From assembly GCF_000715505.1 (NCBI RefSeq), contig NZ_JHEH01000008.1, positions 62,001 to 126,000 on the forward strand: 64,000 bases of DNA. Reading direction: 5' to 3'. This document shows positions 19,118 to 28,621 of the stretch, piece by piece. Under the pieces are notes generated by a model that had not been told where the DNA came from, ran no database searches, and worked only from the letters and a program-made list of their open reading frames with translations. The stretch is from Thioclava dalianensis. Its GTDB lineage: Bacteria; Pseudomonadota; Alphaproteobacteria; Rhodobacterales; Rhodobacteraceae. The position numbers and the translations under genes were made by a program. Within the stretch, counting starts at the first letter, position 1. Each line of letters opens with the position of its first letter.

Positions 19118-20296
19118 ATGCGCAAGATTTCGATTTTCGGAGCGACCGGCTCCATTGGCGAAAGCACGTTCGATCTGCTGATGCGGCAGGGCGGGCCGGA
19201 GGCGTTTCACACGGTCGCTTTGACCGGCGGGCGCAATGTCGCGCGGCTGGCCGAGATGGCCATCGCGCTGCGCGCCGAGATCGCGGTGACCGCGCATGAC
19301 GAATGCTATGATACGCTCAAGGCGGCGCTGTCGGGCCATAAGATTGCCGTGGCATCCGGCGCGCAGGCGCTGGTCGAGGCCGCGCACCGTCCTGCCGATT
19401 GGGTGATGTCGGCGATTGTGGGCTCGGCGGGGCTCGCGCCCGGCTTTGCGGCGCTCTCGCAGGGACGCACGCTGGCTTTGGCCAATAAGGAATCGCTGGT
19501 GACGGCGGGGCCGCTTCTCTTGGCCGAGGCGCGCGCGCATGGGGCCACGATCCTTCCGGTGGACAGCGAGCATTCGGCGATTTTCCAGGGGCTCGTGGGC
19601 GAGGATATCGCCGATGTCGAGCGCATCATCATCACAGCCTCTGGCGGCGCGTTTCGCGATTGGCCGATGGAAAAGCTGGCGCAGGCGAGCGTGGCTCAGG
19701 CCTCGAGCCATCCCAATTGGGACATGGGTCAGCGGATCACTATCGACAGTGCCTCTATGTTTAACAAGGCGCTGGAAGTTATTGAGGCAAAAGAGTTCTT
19801 TGCCGTAACGCCCGATCAGATCGAGGTCGTGGTGCATCCGCAATCCATCGTCCATGCGCTGGTCGGCTTTCGCGATGGCGGGTTGATGGCGCATATGGGC
19901 GTGCCCGATATGCGCCACGCCATCGGCTATGCTCTCAACTGGCCCGCGCGGCGCGAACTCCCCGTGGCGCGCCTCGATCTCGCAGCAATCGGGCAGTTGG
20001 ATTTCCGCGCCCCCGATCCCGCCCGCTATCCCGCGCTGCGTCTTGCGCGCGAGGTGATGGAGATCGGCGGGCTGGCGGGGGCTGCGTTCAACGCCGCCAA
20101 GGAAGCTGCGCTCGATCTCTTCATTGCGGGGCGGATCGGATTTCTCGACATGGCACGTTTGGTTGAACAGGTTTTGTCCGAGATGTCGGCACGTCAGGGG
20201 CTTGGAACTGCCGCAATTAGCCTCGATAACGTGTTGGCCACCGATGCCGAGGCCCGGCGTCTGGCTTTCGCGATTTGCGATCAAGGAAGGACGTAA
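19118..20296 (+). CDS. dxr: 1-deoxy-D-xylulose 5-phosphate reductoisomerase
   Basis: NADPH-dependent committed step of the MEP isoprenoid pathway. The 392 residues show the nucleotide motif GATGSIGESTFDL, ALANKESLV, LPVDSEHSAIFQ and the substrate loop ITIDSASMFNKALEVIEA. It is 4 bases after cdsA. Isoprenoids made here feed undecaprenyl synthesis by uppS in the same operon. Confidence 0.96.
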   Translation: MRKISIFGATGSIGESTFDLLMRQGGPEAFHTVALTGGRNVARLAEMAIALRAEIAVTAHDECYDTLKAALSGHKIAVASGAQALVEAAHRPADWVMSAIVGSAGLAPGFAALSQGRTLALANKESLVTAGPLLLAEARAHGATILPVDSEHSAIFQGLVGEDIADVERIIITASGGAFRDWPMEKLAQASVAQASSHPNWDMGQRITIDSASMFNKALEVIEAKEFFAVTPDQIEVVVHPQSIVHALVGFRDGGLMAHMGVPDMRHAIGYALNWPARRELPVARLDLAAIGQLDFRAPDPARYPALRLAREVMEIGGLAGAAFNAAKEAALDLFIAGRIGFLDMARLVEQVLSEMSARQGLGTAAISLDNVLATDAEARRLAFAICDQGRT

Positions 20297-20299
20297 CCT

Positions 20300-21643
20300 T
20301 TGGATCTCCTGCCCCAGTTTGGCAATCTGCTTTACACCATCGTGGCCTTCGTCGTCGCCTTGTCGATCATCGTGGCGGTGCATGAATATGGCCATTACAT
20401 CGTCGGGCGCTGGTCTGGGATCAAAGCTGAGGTGTTCAGCCTTGGCTTTGGCCCTAAGCTGATCTCGCGGGTCGACAAGCATGGTACGCGCTGGCAGATC
20501 GCGGCGATCCCGCTGGGTGGGTACGTCAAGTTTCTGGGCGATGCGAATGCTGCATCAGCAGGGGCCGACGATGCCGAGATGGCGCAGCTCACCCCCGAAG
20601 AGCGACGCCACACGATGCATGGTGCCCCCCTGTGGGCGCGGGCGGCGACCGTTGTGGCGGGGCCGGTTTTCAACTTCATCTTGTCGATCATCATTATCAC
20701 GGGCCTGTCGATGTGGACCGGGCAGGCGACCGACACGCCCGATATCGACGCGGTGGTCGCTTTGCCGCAGGGCGCGGGCGGCTTGCAACATGGCGACCGC
20801 ATTATTGCTGTGAACGGGATCAAGACGCCCGATTACGCGGCGCTCGATCAGGCGGGCGGCGATCTGCCCGCAGGCCCCGATCTGACCTACACGGTCGAGC
20901 GCGATGGTCAGCAACAGCAGGTGAGCGGCCCGCAATTGGTGCCTGCGCGCTTTGACGGAATCGCGCCCAACTCTGCCGCCTATGATGCGGGGCTCGCGCC
21001 GGGCGATGTGATCACCGCAATTGACGGCACGCCGGTCTGGCGTTTCTCGGCGCTGCAAGAGGCGGTCAAGACGGGCAAGGGCGCGCCGATCGCTCTGTCG
21101 ATCTGGCGTCCCGAGGCGGGCGGCCAAGGCAAGCAGTTCAACGTCACGCTGGTGCCGCGCAAGACCGATCTGCCGGGGCCGGCGGGCGGCTTTGAGACCC
21201 GGTTTCTGATCGGGGCCACGGGCAGCTACATGTTCACGCCGGTGACGATGCCGGTGGGGCCGTGGCAGGCGCTCAAGGGGGGCGTGCAATCGACCTACGG
21301 CATCATCGCACAGTCGATCTCAGGCATCAAAGCGATGATCGAGCAGCAAATTTCTTCGTGCAACCTCTCGGGCGCTCTGCGGATCGCCGAGACTTCGGCG
21401 GCGGCGGCCAAGTCGGGCCCGTCCAGCTTCATCTGGTTCATCGCGGTGCTCTCGACAGCGGTTGGGTTTCTCAATCTCTTCCCGATCCCGGTGCTCGATG
21501 GCGGCCATCTGGTGTTTCACGCCTATGAGGCCGTCAGGGGCAAGCCGCCCTCGGACCGGTTGATGAACCTGTTCATGTCGGTGGGGCTGGCGCTGGTGGC
21601 CACGTTGATGCTGTTTGGCTTGTGGAACGATCTCACCTGCTGA
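20300..21643 (+). CDS. rseP: RIP zinc metalloprotease RseP
   Basis: Site-2 intramembrane protease that cuts membrane-anchored anti-sigma factors and remnant signal peptides. The 447 residues have the zinc motif HEYGH at residues 28-32 in the first membrane helix, two PDZ regions (including NSAAYDAGLAPGDVITAIDG), and the third-ligand motif NLFPIPVLDGGHL near the end. The start is a TTG at 20300, preceded by AAGGAAGG; no ATG fits the conserved N-terminus. Confidence 0.94.
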   Translation: MDLLPQFGNLLYTIVAFVVALSIIVAVHEYGHYIVGRWSGIKAEVFSLGFGPKLISRVDKHGTRWQIAAIPLGGYVKFLGDANAASAGADDAEMAQLTPEERRHTMHGAPLWARAATVVAGPVFNFILSIIIITGLSMWTGQATDTPDIDAVVALPQGAGGLQHGDRIIAVNGIKTPDYAALDQAGGDLPAGPDLTYTVERDGQQQQVSGPQLVPARFDGIAPNSAAYDAGLAPGDVITAIDGTPVWRFSALQEAVKTGKGAPIALSIWRPEAGGQGKQFNVTLVPRKTDLPGPAGGFETRFLIGATGSYMFTPVTMPVGPWQALKGGVQSTYGIIAQSISGIKAMIEQQISSCNLSGALRIAETSAAAAKSGPSSFIWFIAVLSTAVGFLNLFPIPVLDGGHLVFHAYEAVRGKPPSDRLMNLFMSVGLALVATLMLFGLWNDLTC

Positions 21644-21759
21644 GCGCGCCTGTCGGTCGGGGCCAATGCCTTGATTTTGCCACTTTTGCCCCGAGTTTGC
21701 GCCATTTTCCCGCGCTAGACCAAGACCCATCTGCCGCATGTGCAAGGGAAGGGTCTGGA

Positions 21760-21933
21760 ATGGATGCTGTAATCTCTGAGAGCTACCGTGGATTTGGTGT
21801 GCTCATGGGCTTGATGCTCGACCGGCTTCTTGTGCCAGTGGCGATTTTGGTGGCGCTGGTCGGTGCCGCCATCATCGGACTGCAACTCTCGCAGATGCTC
21901 GGAATCCATGGCGAGTATTTCTATCGCATTTGA
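21760..21933 (+). CDS. Small single-span membrane protein, unknown function
   Basis: A 57-residue open frame between rseP and bamA. AAGGGAAGGG lies upstream of the ATG. The middle (residues ~21-48, beginning LMLDRLLVPVAILVALVG) is strongly hydrophobic and predicts one membrane helix. I do not recognise a family. Position and orientation suggest expression with the envelope operon, but it could also be a chance frame. Confidence 0.5.
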   Translation: MDAVISESYRGFGVLMGLMLDRLLVPVAILVALVGAAIIGLQLSQMLGIHGEYFYRI

Positions 21934-22012
21934 GCGCCTGTAAATCTTTCGATCACTTGTGGCCCCTGCGTAACCAACCGCAAATTCTTGCGCCAAAGCC
22001 CCCCCGCACGCT

Positions 22013-22041
22013 TTGACAAGATCGACCCGCTTCGGTACTCA
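22013..22041 (+). promoter_or_regulatory. Possible promoter upstream of bamA
   Basis: A perfect -35 hexamer TTGACA (22013-22018) is followed, 17 bases later, by TACTCA, a poor -10. It lies 39 bases before the bamA start in an otherwise unexplained 146-bp gap. Confidence 0.3.
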
Positions 22042-22079
22042 CTCTCCAAAGAAAAGTGAATTTCCGGCGGGAGAGGGCG

Positions 22080-24416
22080 ATGTCGAACAGCTTTCAGAAA
22101 ATGCGCAAAATCTGCGCCACGCGGTCCCTCCTACGGAGTGGAGCGGTTTTTCCTGCGGTAGCAATGGCTTGGATGGCGATGCCACAGATAGCCCAAGCGC
22201 AGCAATACAGCTTCTCCTCGGTCAAGGTCGAAGGCAATACGCGCATCGAGCCTGCGACGATTCTGAACTATGCGAGAATCGCCCGCAATAAGCCGGTTTC
22301 CGCCGCCGATCTGAACGCTGCCTATCAGCGGATTTCGGGCTCGGGGCTGTTTGAAGCGGTCTCGTTGACGCCTGAGGGCAGCACTCTGGTCATCAAGGTG
22401 CAGGAATATCCCACCGTCAGCGTGATCAATTTCGAGGGCAACAAGATTATCAAGGACGCGGCGCTGGGGCAGATTATTCAGTCGCGCCCGAACCGCGTCT
22501 ATAACCCGGCCGAAGTTGAGGCCGATGCCCAGCGTCTGTCGCAGGCCTATGCGCAAGATGGCCGGATGGCGGCGCGCGTGACCCCCAAGGTGATCCGCCG
22601 CGACAATAACCGCGTCGATATCGCCTTTGAGATCAAAGAGGGCAAAGTGACCTCGGTCGAGCGGATTACCTTCACGGGCAACCGTTCCTATTCCGATCGT
22701 CGTCTGCGTCAGGTGCTCGCGACGAAACAGGCGGGGATCTTCCGCACCTTCGTCAAGAACGACACGTTCAATCCCAATCGCGTGCCGCTGGATCAGCAAA
22801 AGCTGACCCAGTTCTATCAGGCGCGCGGCTTTAAGAACGTTCAGGTGACGGGCGTGTCCTCGCAGATGACGCGCCAGCGCGATGCGTTCTTTATGACCTT
22901 CAACGTGATCGAAGGGCAGAAATACCACTTCAACAACGTCTCCACCGTCTCCGAGATTCCGGGGCTGGATGCTGCGGCCTATGACAAGCTGGCCCGCATT
23001 GGTAACGGTCAGACCTACTCGCCGCAGGCGATTGATCTGGCCGTCACCCGGATGGAGCAGCAGGCGATCAAGGATGGCGCGCAGTTTGTCCGCGTCGATC
23101 CCCGCATCACCGAAGATCCGCGCACCCAGTCGGTCAATGTGACCTTCGCGCTGGTTCGTGGCCCGCGCGTCTTCGTGCAGCGCATCGATATCGAGGGCAA
23201 CACCTCGACGCTTGACCGCGTTGTGCGCCGCGAGTTCCGCACGGTTGAAGGCGACCCCTACAACCCGCGTGAGATCGCGAACGCCGCCGACCGCATTCGC
23301 GCCACCGGTTTCTTCAAAAACGTTGATGTCTCGACCAAAGAGGGTTCCTCGCCCGATCAGCGCGTGATCGACGTCAATGTCGAAGAGCAGCCTACCGGCT
23401 CGCTTGGTTTCGGCGCATCTTTCTCGAAAACCGACGGGATTGGTCTGAATGCTTCGCTTCAGGAAAGCAACTTCCTGGGTCGGGGTCAGTTTCTTGGCCT
23501 GTCGCTCGGCACCACGTCGGACAACAAGACCTCGGGCATCAAGTTCGTTGAGCCGCGCTTCTTGGGTCGGAACGTGAAATTCTCGTTCAGCGGGATCTAC
23601 AACACCTCGAGCGACGCCTCGAATACCAATTTCGACACCAAGCGGCTGTCGATTTCTCCGGCATTCGAATTCCCGGTCTCCGAGCGTGGGCGCCTTGAAG
23701 TGCGCTATAAGGTCGGTCAGGACGAGATCAGCAATGTTGATGCGGGTTCCTCGCCGATCCTGCAGCGCGAAGAGGACACTCTCGGCAAACAGACCTATTC
23801 GGGCCCGGGATATACCTACACCTACGACACGTCGATTGATCAGATCGATCCGCGCTACAACATGAAGCTCTCGTTCTCGCAGGACTTCTGGGGTCTGGGC
23901 GGCGATGTCGATGGCGGCATCACCTCGGCCAAGATCCAAGGCGAACGCAAGATCATGAACGAAGAGGTCACGCTGCGAGCCTCGCTTGAAGCCGGTGCCG
24001 TTCACACGGCGGGCGGCACAACGATCCTGCAACGCTACAATGGCAGCCAGGTGCGTGGCTTTGAAAGCTACGGCATCGGTCCGCGCGACCTCAGTGCGGG
24101 CAATCAGGACGCGCTTGGCGGGAATTACTACTGGGCCAGCAAGGTCGAGGCGCAATTCCCGATCGGTCTGCCCGAGGAATATGGGATCACCGGCGGTGTG
24201 TTCTGGGATGCAGGTTCCGTCTGGGGGCTGAACGACACGCTGGGTGTTGGTGGCGCTGAGGTCGACGATTCCATGCATGTGCGCTCGTCGGTCGGTGTGT
24301 CGATCTTCTGGAACTCGGGTATCGGCCCGCTGCGCCTGAACTTCGCCAAGGCGATCAAGAAAGAAAGCTATGACAAGACGCAGCCTTTCGATCTGACGCT
24401 TTCGACGCAATTCTGA
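22080..24416 (+). CDS. bamA: Outer membrane protein assembly factor BamA
   Basis: Central component of the outer-membrane beta-barrel insertion machine. The 778 residues comprise a signal peptide ending around AQAQQ, five POTRA repeats (for example SVKVEGNTRIEP and FVQRIDIEGNTSTLDRVVRREF), and a C-terminal 16-strand barrel with the VRGF element (residues in QVRGFESYGIGPRD) and a terminal aromatic (LSTQF). ATG 22080 is preferred because GGGAGAGGG precedes it; an in-frame GTG at 22056 is an alternative. Confidence 0.96.
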   Translation: MSNSFQKMRKICATRSLLRSGAVFPAVAMAWMAMPQIAQAQQYSFSSVKVEGNTRIEPATILNYARIARNKPVSAADLNAAYQRISGSGLFEAVSLTPEGSTLVIKVQEYPTVSVINFEGNKIIKDAALGQIIQSRPNRVYNPAEVEADAQRLSQAYAQDGRMAARVTPKVIRRDNNRVDIAFEIKEGKVTSVERITFTGNRSYSDRRLRQVLATKQAGIFRTFVKNDTFNPNRVPLDQQKLTQFYQARGFKNVQVTGVSSQMTRQRDAFFMTFNVIEGQKYHFNNVSTVSEIPGLDAAAYDKLARIGNGQTYSPQAIDLAVTRMEQQAIKDGAQFVRVDPRITEDPRTQSVNVTFALVRGPRVFVQRIDIEGNTSTLDRVVRREFRTVEGDPYNPREIANAADRIRATGFFKNVDVSTKEGSSPDQRVIDVNVEEQPTGSLGFGASFSKTDGIGLNASLQESNFLGRGQFLGLSLGTTSDNKTSGIKFVEPRFLGRNVKFSFSGIYNTSSDASNTNFDTKRLSISPAFEFPVSERGRLEVRYKVGQDEISNVDAGSSPILQREEDTLGKQTYSGPGYTYTYDTSIDQIDPRYNMKLSFSQDFWGLGGDVDGGITSAKIQGERKIMNEEVTLRASLEAGAVHTAGGTTILQRYNGSQVRGFESYGIGPRDLSAGNQDALGGNYYWASKVEAQFPIGLPEEYGITGGVFWDAGSVWGLNDTLGVGGAEVDDSMHVRSSVGVSIFWNSGIGPLRLNFAKAIKKESYDKTQPFDLTLSTQF

Positions 24417-24429
24417 TCGGGTGACCGGG

Positions 24430-25218
24430 ATGAAAGGCGTATACGCTCTGGCTTTGGTGTTGTCGGGCTTCGCCGCACCGGGCTGGGCGCAGGAGGCAGC
24501 GGACGGCTCTGCGCCTGCGGCCACGTCTCAAACCCCGGTGCTGACCCTCGATTGGGAGCAGCTTTACAACAATTCGCTCTGGGGCAAGCGGGTGGCGCGC
24601 GAGATCGACAAGGCCTCGTCGGATCTGCGCACCGAGAATAACCGCATCGCCAGCCAGCTTGAGGCGGAAGAGCGCGATCTGACGGAGCGGCGTCCCAAGA
24701 TGGCGCCCGCCGATTTCCAGAAAGCCGCCGATGCTTTCGACAAGCGAGCCACCGAGATCCGCGCGGCCCAGAAGGCCAAGGCGGATGCGGTGCAGCGCCA
24801 GCTCAATGATGAACGTCAGGGCTTTGTCCAAGCGGTGATGCCCAAGCTCGATGAGGTGCTGCGCGCGCGCGGGGCCGAGGTCGTGCTTGATTCCCGGGTG
24901 ATCATTCGGGGCCTGTCCTCCGCGGATGTGACCGAGCAGCTTGGCAAGCGGATCGACCGTGAAGTGGGAGATGGGGCAGGGCGCGTGCCGGCCTCTGTGC
25001 CCGAGCCCGGCAGCAGCAATAGCGCCAGCCCTTCGCCCGCCGATGCGCTGCCCAGCGACGGCACCTCGGATACGGGCACGACCGATCAGGGCGGCGTTTT
25101 CGTCGATGATAGTCCCAATCTCAAGCCGCAGACTGGCGCGGATCCCGCACTGGAAGGCGGCAGCGCGCCGAAAGCCTCGCCGCCGCTCGGTCTGCCCATG
25201 CCAGATCCCCAGAACTGA
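24430..25218 (+). CDS. OmpH/Skp family periplasmic chaperone
   Basis: Periplasmic chaperone that holds unfolded outer-membrane proteins for BamA. It has a signal peptide (MKGVYALALVLSGFAAPGWAQ), a charged alpha-helical, coiled-coil-prone body (residues ~55-145, rich in K/E/R/A), and a long low-complexity tail rich in Ser, Pro and Gly (~190-262). The tail is unusual compared with the ~160-residue enteric Skp. A GTG at 24421 could add three residues. It sits directly after bamA, the conserved place for skp. Confidence 0.87.
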   Translation: MKGVYALALVLSGFAAPGWAQEAADGSAPAATSQTPVLTLDWEQLYNNSLWGKRVAREIDKASSDLRTENNRIASQLEAEERDLTERRPKMAPADFQKAADAFDKRATEIRAAQKAKADAVQRQLNDERQGFVQAVMPKLDEVLRARGAEVVLDSRVIIRGLSSADVTEQLGKRIDREVGDGAGRVPASVPEPGSSNSASPSPADALPSDGTSDTGTTDQGGVFVDDSPNLKPQTGADPALEGGSAPKASPPLGLPMPDPQN

Positions 25219-25320
25219 GACCGGTTTCGTAAGCTTGCCAACCGTGCATTCGATTGTTAGCAACAATCCGAAAGAAGCGGGCTGCGTTCCTTGCTGCCTG
25301 ATCCGAAGGAGCCATTCCCC

Positions 25321-25782
25321 ATGACCGAACCTGCCCCTTATGATTTTGCCGATCTGGCCCTCATCAAGCGGATCATCCCGCATCGCTACCCGTTCCTGCT
25401 GATCGACAAGGTGCGCGACATCGTTCCGAACAAAGGCGCGGTTGGCATCAAGAATGTCACGGCCAACGAGCCGCATTTTCAGGGCCATTTCCCGGACGAG
25501 CCGGTGATGCCCGGCGTGACCATCGTCGAGGCGATGGCGCAGACTTCGGCGGTCGTGGTGGGGATCTCCACCAATTCGATCGACAAGGAGCTGGGCACCT
25601 ATTTCATGGCAATCGACAAGTGCAAGTTCCGTCGCAAAGTGGTGCCGGGCGACGTGCTTGAGATGCATGTCAACGTGTTGCGCGGTGGCGGCAAGGTGTG
25701 GAAATTCGAAGGCCGGGCCACGGTGAATGGCGAGTTGGCGGCGCAGGCCGAGTTCACCGCGATGATGGATCTCAAGGGGTAG
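25321..25782 (+). CDS. fabZ: 3-hydroxyacyl-ACP dehydratase FabZ
   Basis: Dehydrates 3-hydroxyacyl-ACP in fatty acid synthesis and competes with LpxA for the shared substrate. The 153 residues have a hot-dog fold with catalytic His56 ([16 protein letters not shown]) and Glu70 (VEAMAQ). GAAGGAGCC lies upstream. It directly precedes lpxA, the conserved order. Confidence 0.96.
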   Translation: MTEPAPYDFADLALIKRIIPHRYPFLLIDKVRDIVPNKGAVGIKNVTANEPHFQGHFPDEPVMPGVTIVEAMAQTSAVVVGISTNSIDKELGTYFMAIDKCKFRRKVVPGDVLEMHVNVLRGGGKVWKFEGRATVNGELAAQAEFTAMMDLKG

Positions 25783-25786
25783 GCGC

Positions 25787-26584
25787 ATGAGCATCGATCC
25801 CAGCGCGCAGATACACGCCTCGGCGGTGATCGAACCGGGCGCCGTGATCGGGCCCGACTGCGAGATCGGCCCGTTTTGCGTGATCGGCCCGGACGTGGTT
25901 CTGGATCGCGGCGTCGTGCTGCAATCGCATGTCGTCATTCAGGGCGCGACCGAGATCGGCGCGCAGACCCAGATCTTTCCCTTCGCCTCGATTGGTCAGA
26001 TCCCGCAGGATCTGAAATTCAAGGGCGAGAAGACGCGGCTCAAGATCGGTGCGCACAACCGGATCCGCGAATATGTGACGATGAATACCGGCACCGAAGG
26101 CGGTGGTGGGCTGACCCAGATCGGCGATGACGGGCTGTTCATGTCATCGTGCCATGTCGGGCATGATTGCAAGATCGGTGACCGGGTGATCTTGGTGAAC
26201 TCGGTGGCGCTGGCCGGGCATTGTACGCTTGAGGATGACGTCATCGTCGGCGGCGTTTCTGGCATCCACCAATGGGTGCGCATCGGGCGTGGCGCGATCA
26301 TTGGGGCGCTTTCGATGGTCACCGCCGATGTGATCCCCAATGGGCTTGTGGCCGGGCCACGGGCCGGGCTTGAGGGGCTCAACCTCGTCGGGCTGAAACG
26401 GCGCGGGGTCTCGCGGGCCGAGATCGCGGCGCTGCGCTCTGCCTTTTCCGAGCTGTCCGGCGGCAATTTCCGCGAATCTGCGCGCCAGATGGCAGAGGGC
26501 CCGATTGAGGGGGAACATGTCCGCGAGATGCTTGATTTCATCCTTGGTCCGTCCGACCGCAGCTTCCTGACGCCGCAGAAATGA
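25787..26584 (+). CDS. lpxA: UDP-N-acetylglucosamine acyltransferase LpxA
   Basis: First enzyme of lipid A synthesis, transferring a 3-hydroxyacyl chain from ACP to UDP-GlcNAc. The 265 residues form a left-handed beta-helix of hexapeptide repeats (AVIEPGAVIGPDCEIGPFCV and others) with the active-site region SSCHVGHDCKIGD and a helical C-terminus. It overlaps lpxI as ATGA. Confidence 0.96.
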   Translation: MSIDPSAQIHASAVIEPGAVIGPDCEIGPFCVIGPDVVLDRGVVLQSHVVIQGATEIGAQTQIFPFASIGQIPQDLKFKGEKTRLKIGAHNRIREYVTMNTGTEGGGGLTQIGDDGLFMSSCHVGHDCKIGDRVILVNSVALAGHCTLEDDVIVGGVSGIHQWVRIGRGAIIGALSMVTADVIPNGLVAGPRAGLEGLNLVGLKRRGVSRAEIAALRSAFSELSGGNFRESARQMAEGPIEGEHVREMLDFILGPSDRSFLTPQK

Positions 26585-27399
26585 GTGCACAATCCGACAT
26601 CGCCCTGATCGCGGGGCAAGGGGGGCTGCCCGGGCTTGTGGCCGAGGCCGCACCGGGGCTTTTGGTTTGCGAGATGGAGGGCACGCCCAGTGAGATCGGC
26701 ACGCCCGAGACCTTGCGCTTCCGCATTGAGCGGCTTGTGCCGTTTCTCGACTCGCTCACGGATCGTGGGATCAAGCGGGTGGTCTTTGCCGGTGCGATCC
26801 AGCGCCCGCGTGTGGATGTCGAGATGATCGATCCGCGCTCGGCCCAGCTTGTGCCGCAGCTTGCCGTGGCGATGCAGACGGGTGACGACGCGACGCTGCG
26901 CGCGGTGATCGAGATCTTCGAGGATTTCGATTTCGAAGTGATTGGCGCGCATGACATCGCGCGCGATCTGGTGCCCGAGGCGGGGCTGTTGCTGGGCGAT
27001 CCGAGTGCGTCTGAGCGCGCGGATGTCGAGCGGGCAGCCGCGATTGTCGCGGATCTGGGACGTGCCGATATCGGTCAGGGTGCCGTGGTTTCAAACGGTT
27101 TATGCGTCGCGGTCGAGACCCTTCCGGGAACCGATGCGATGCTTGAATTTGTCAAACATCACAGGGCTTTGCGCGCCGATCTTCCGGCGCGCTCCGGGGT
27201 GTTTTACAAAGCCCCCAAGCCCGGTCAGGACCGCCGCGCCGATCTGCCGACCATTGGTGTTGCCACGGTGAGACACGCCGCTGAAGCGGGCCTTCTTGGT
27301 ATCGCGTTTGAGGCCGGTGGTGTGATGATCATCGAGCGTGACGCCGTGATTGAGGCCGCGCGCGAGGCGGGTCTGTTTCTTTGGGCGCGCGCGTCATGA
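26581..27399 (+). CDS. lpxI: UDP-2,3-diacylglucosamine pyrophosphatase LpxI
   Basis: Hydrolyses UDP-2,3-diacylglucosamine to lipid X, the step done by LpxH in enterics; alphaproteobacteria use the unrelated LpxI (formerly DUF1009). The 272 residues include the N-terminal IALIAGQGGLPGLVAEAA, FAGAIQRPRVD, and the C-terminal KAPKPGQDRRADLPTIGVATV. It overlaps both lpxA and lpxB by 4 bases, so the three are coupled. Confidence 0.94.
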   Translation: MSAQSDIALIAGQGGLPGLVAEAAPGLLVCEMEGTPSEIGTPETLRFRIERLVPFLDSLTDRGIKRVVFAGAIQRPRVDVEMIDPRSAQLVPQLAVAMQTGDDATLRAVIEIFEDFDFEVIGAHDIARDLVPEAGLLLGDPSASERADVERAAAIVADLGRADIGQGAVVSNGLCVAVETLPGTDAMLEFVKHHRALRADLPARSGVFYKAPKPGQDRRADLPTIGVATVRHAAEAGLLGIAFEAGGVMIIERDAVIEAAREAGLFLWARAS

Positions 27400-28544
27400 A
27401 GCTGTTCGTCATCGCGGGCGAGGCCTCTGGCGACAAGCTGGGGGCGGCTCTGATGGCGGGGCTGTCCGAGCTTTCCCCCGGGATCGACTGGGCGGGCGTC
27501 GGCGGGCCGGAAATGGCCGCGCAAGGGCTTGAGAGCATCTTTGCGATGGAAGAGCTGTCGGTCATGGGGCTGATGGAGGTTTTGCCGAAATACCGCCAGC
27601 TCAAGGCGCGGATCGCTCAGACCGCCGAGGCGGTGATCGCGGCAAATCCCGCAGCCCTCATCACCATCGACAGCCCGGATTTCTGCCTGCGTGTGGCGCG
27701 CCTTGCGCGCGCCCAGCGGCCTGATCTCAAGGTGATCCATTACGTGGCGCCTTCGGTCTGGGCATGGCGTCCGGGCCGGGCGGCCAAGATGGCCAAAGTG
27801 GTCGATCACGTGCTGGCCTTGCTGCCCTTTGAGCCGCCGCTGATGGAGGCCGCGGGCATGAGCTGTGATTTCGTGGGGCATCCGGTCGTGGCCGAGCCGC
27901 GCGCCACCCGTGCCGAGGCAGAGGCCTTCCGCGAGACCCATATGATCGGGGCCGATCAACCGCTGGCGCTCTGCCTTCCCGGCTCGCGCACGGGCGAGGT
28001 CAAGCGCTTGGGCAAGCGCTTCGATGAGGCGCTGATGCAGTTGCGGGATCGTGAGCCGGGGCTGCGCGTGGTGCTGCCCACGGTGCGCGGGGTGGCGGGA
28101 ATGGTGCGCGAGATGACCGCGCGCTGGCCGGTGCCGCCGATTGTGGTCGAGCAACCCGAGGACAAGCGCGCGGCCTTTGCCGCCGCCGATATTGCGCTGG
28201 CGGCGTCGGGCACGGTGAGCCTTGAGTTGGCGGCCAGTCGGGTGCCGATGGTGATCGCTTATGATGCGAATTTCGTGACATGGCATCTGATCTGGCGCTT
28301 GCTGCGCATCGATACCGTGACGCTGGTCAATCTTGTGTCTGACACGCGCGCGGTGCCGGAATTTCTGGGGCCGGAGTGCAAGCCGCGGGCCATCGCGCAG
28401 GAGATGCTCGAATTGCTGGAGCTGCGCGACAAAAGCGAGGCGCAGCGCGCCGCGATGGAGCTGACGATGGAGCGTCTGGGCGAGGGCGGCGAGGCGCCGG
28501 GCCTGCGTGCGGCCCGGTCTGTGCTGGAATTCCTCGCGAAGTAG
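27396..28544 (+). CDS. lpxB: Lipid-A-disaccharide synthase
   Basis: Peripheral membrane glycosyltransferase joining UDP-diacylglucosamine and lipid X. The 382 residues show FVIAGEASGDKLGAALMAGL, DSPDFCLRVARLAR, HYVAPSVWAWRPGRAAKM and LPGSRTGEVKRL, all diagnostic of LpxB. The start overlaps the lpxI stop. It ends the envelope operon; a terminator hairpin follows. Confidence 0.95.
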   Translation: MKLFVIAGEASGDKLGAALMAGLSELSPGIDWAGVGGPEMAAQGLESIFAMEELSVMGLMEVLPKYRQLKARIAQTAEAVIAANPAALITIDSPDFCLRVARLARAQRPDLKVIHYVAPSVWAWRPGRAAKMAKVVDHVLALLPFEPPLMEAAGMSCDFVGHPVVAEPRATRAEAEAFRETHMIGADQPLALCLPGSRTGEVKRLGKRFDEALMQLRDREPGLRVVLPTVRGVAGMVREMTARWPVPPIVVEQPEDKRAAFAAADIALAASGTVSLELAASRVPMVIAYDANFVTWHLIWRLLRIDTVTLVNLVSDTRAVPEFLGPECKPRAIAQEMLELLELRDKSEAQRAAMELTMERLGEGGEAPGLRAARSVLEFLAK

Positions 28545-28574
28545 CGCGTCTCTCTTAGCTGTTGGACAAGAAAA

Positions 28575-28593
28575 AACGCCGCGAGGCGGCGTT
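28575..28593. terminator. Bidirectional intrinsic terminator
   Basis: Stem AACGCCGC / GCGGCGTT with loop GAG, A-run on the left and GTTT on the right. It lies between convergent lpxB and the DUF882 gene. Confidence 0.82.
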
Positions 28594-28621
28594 GTTTCAG
28601 CGTCTGGTGGAGCAGATCGGC

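Noticed and set aside
22131-24524. Long minus-strand open frame (~797 codons) opposite bamA
   Set aside because: Same antisense artefact; bamA on the plus strand has clear POTRA and barrel features.
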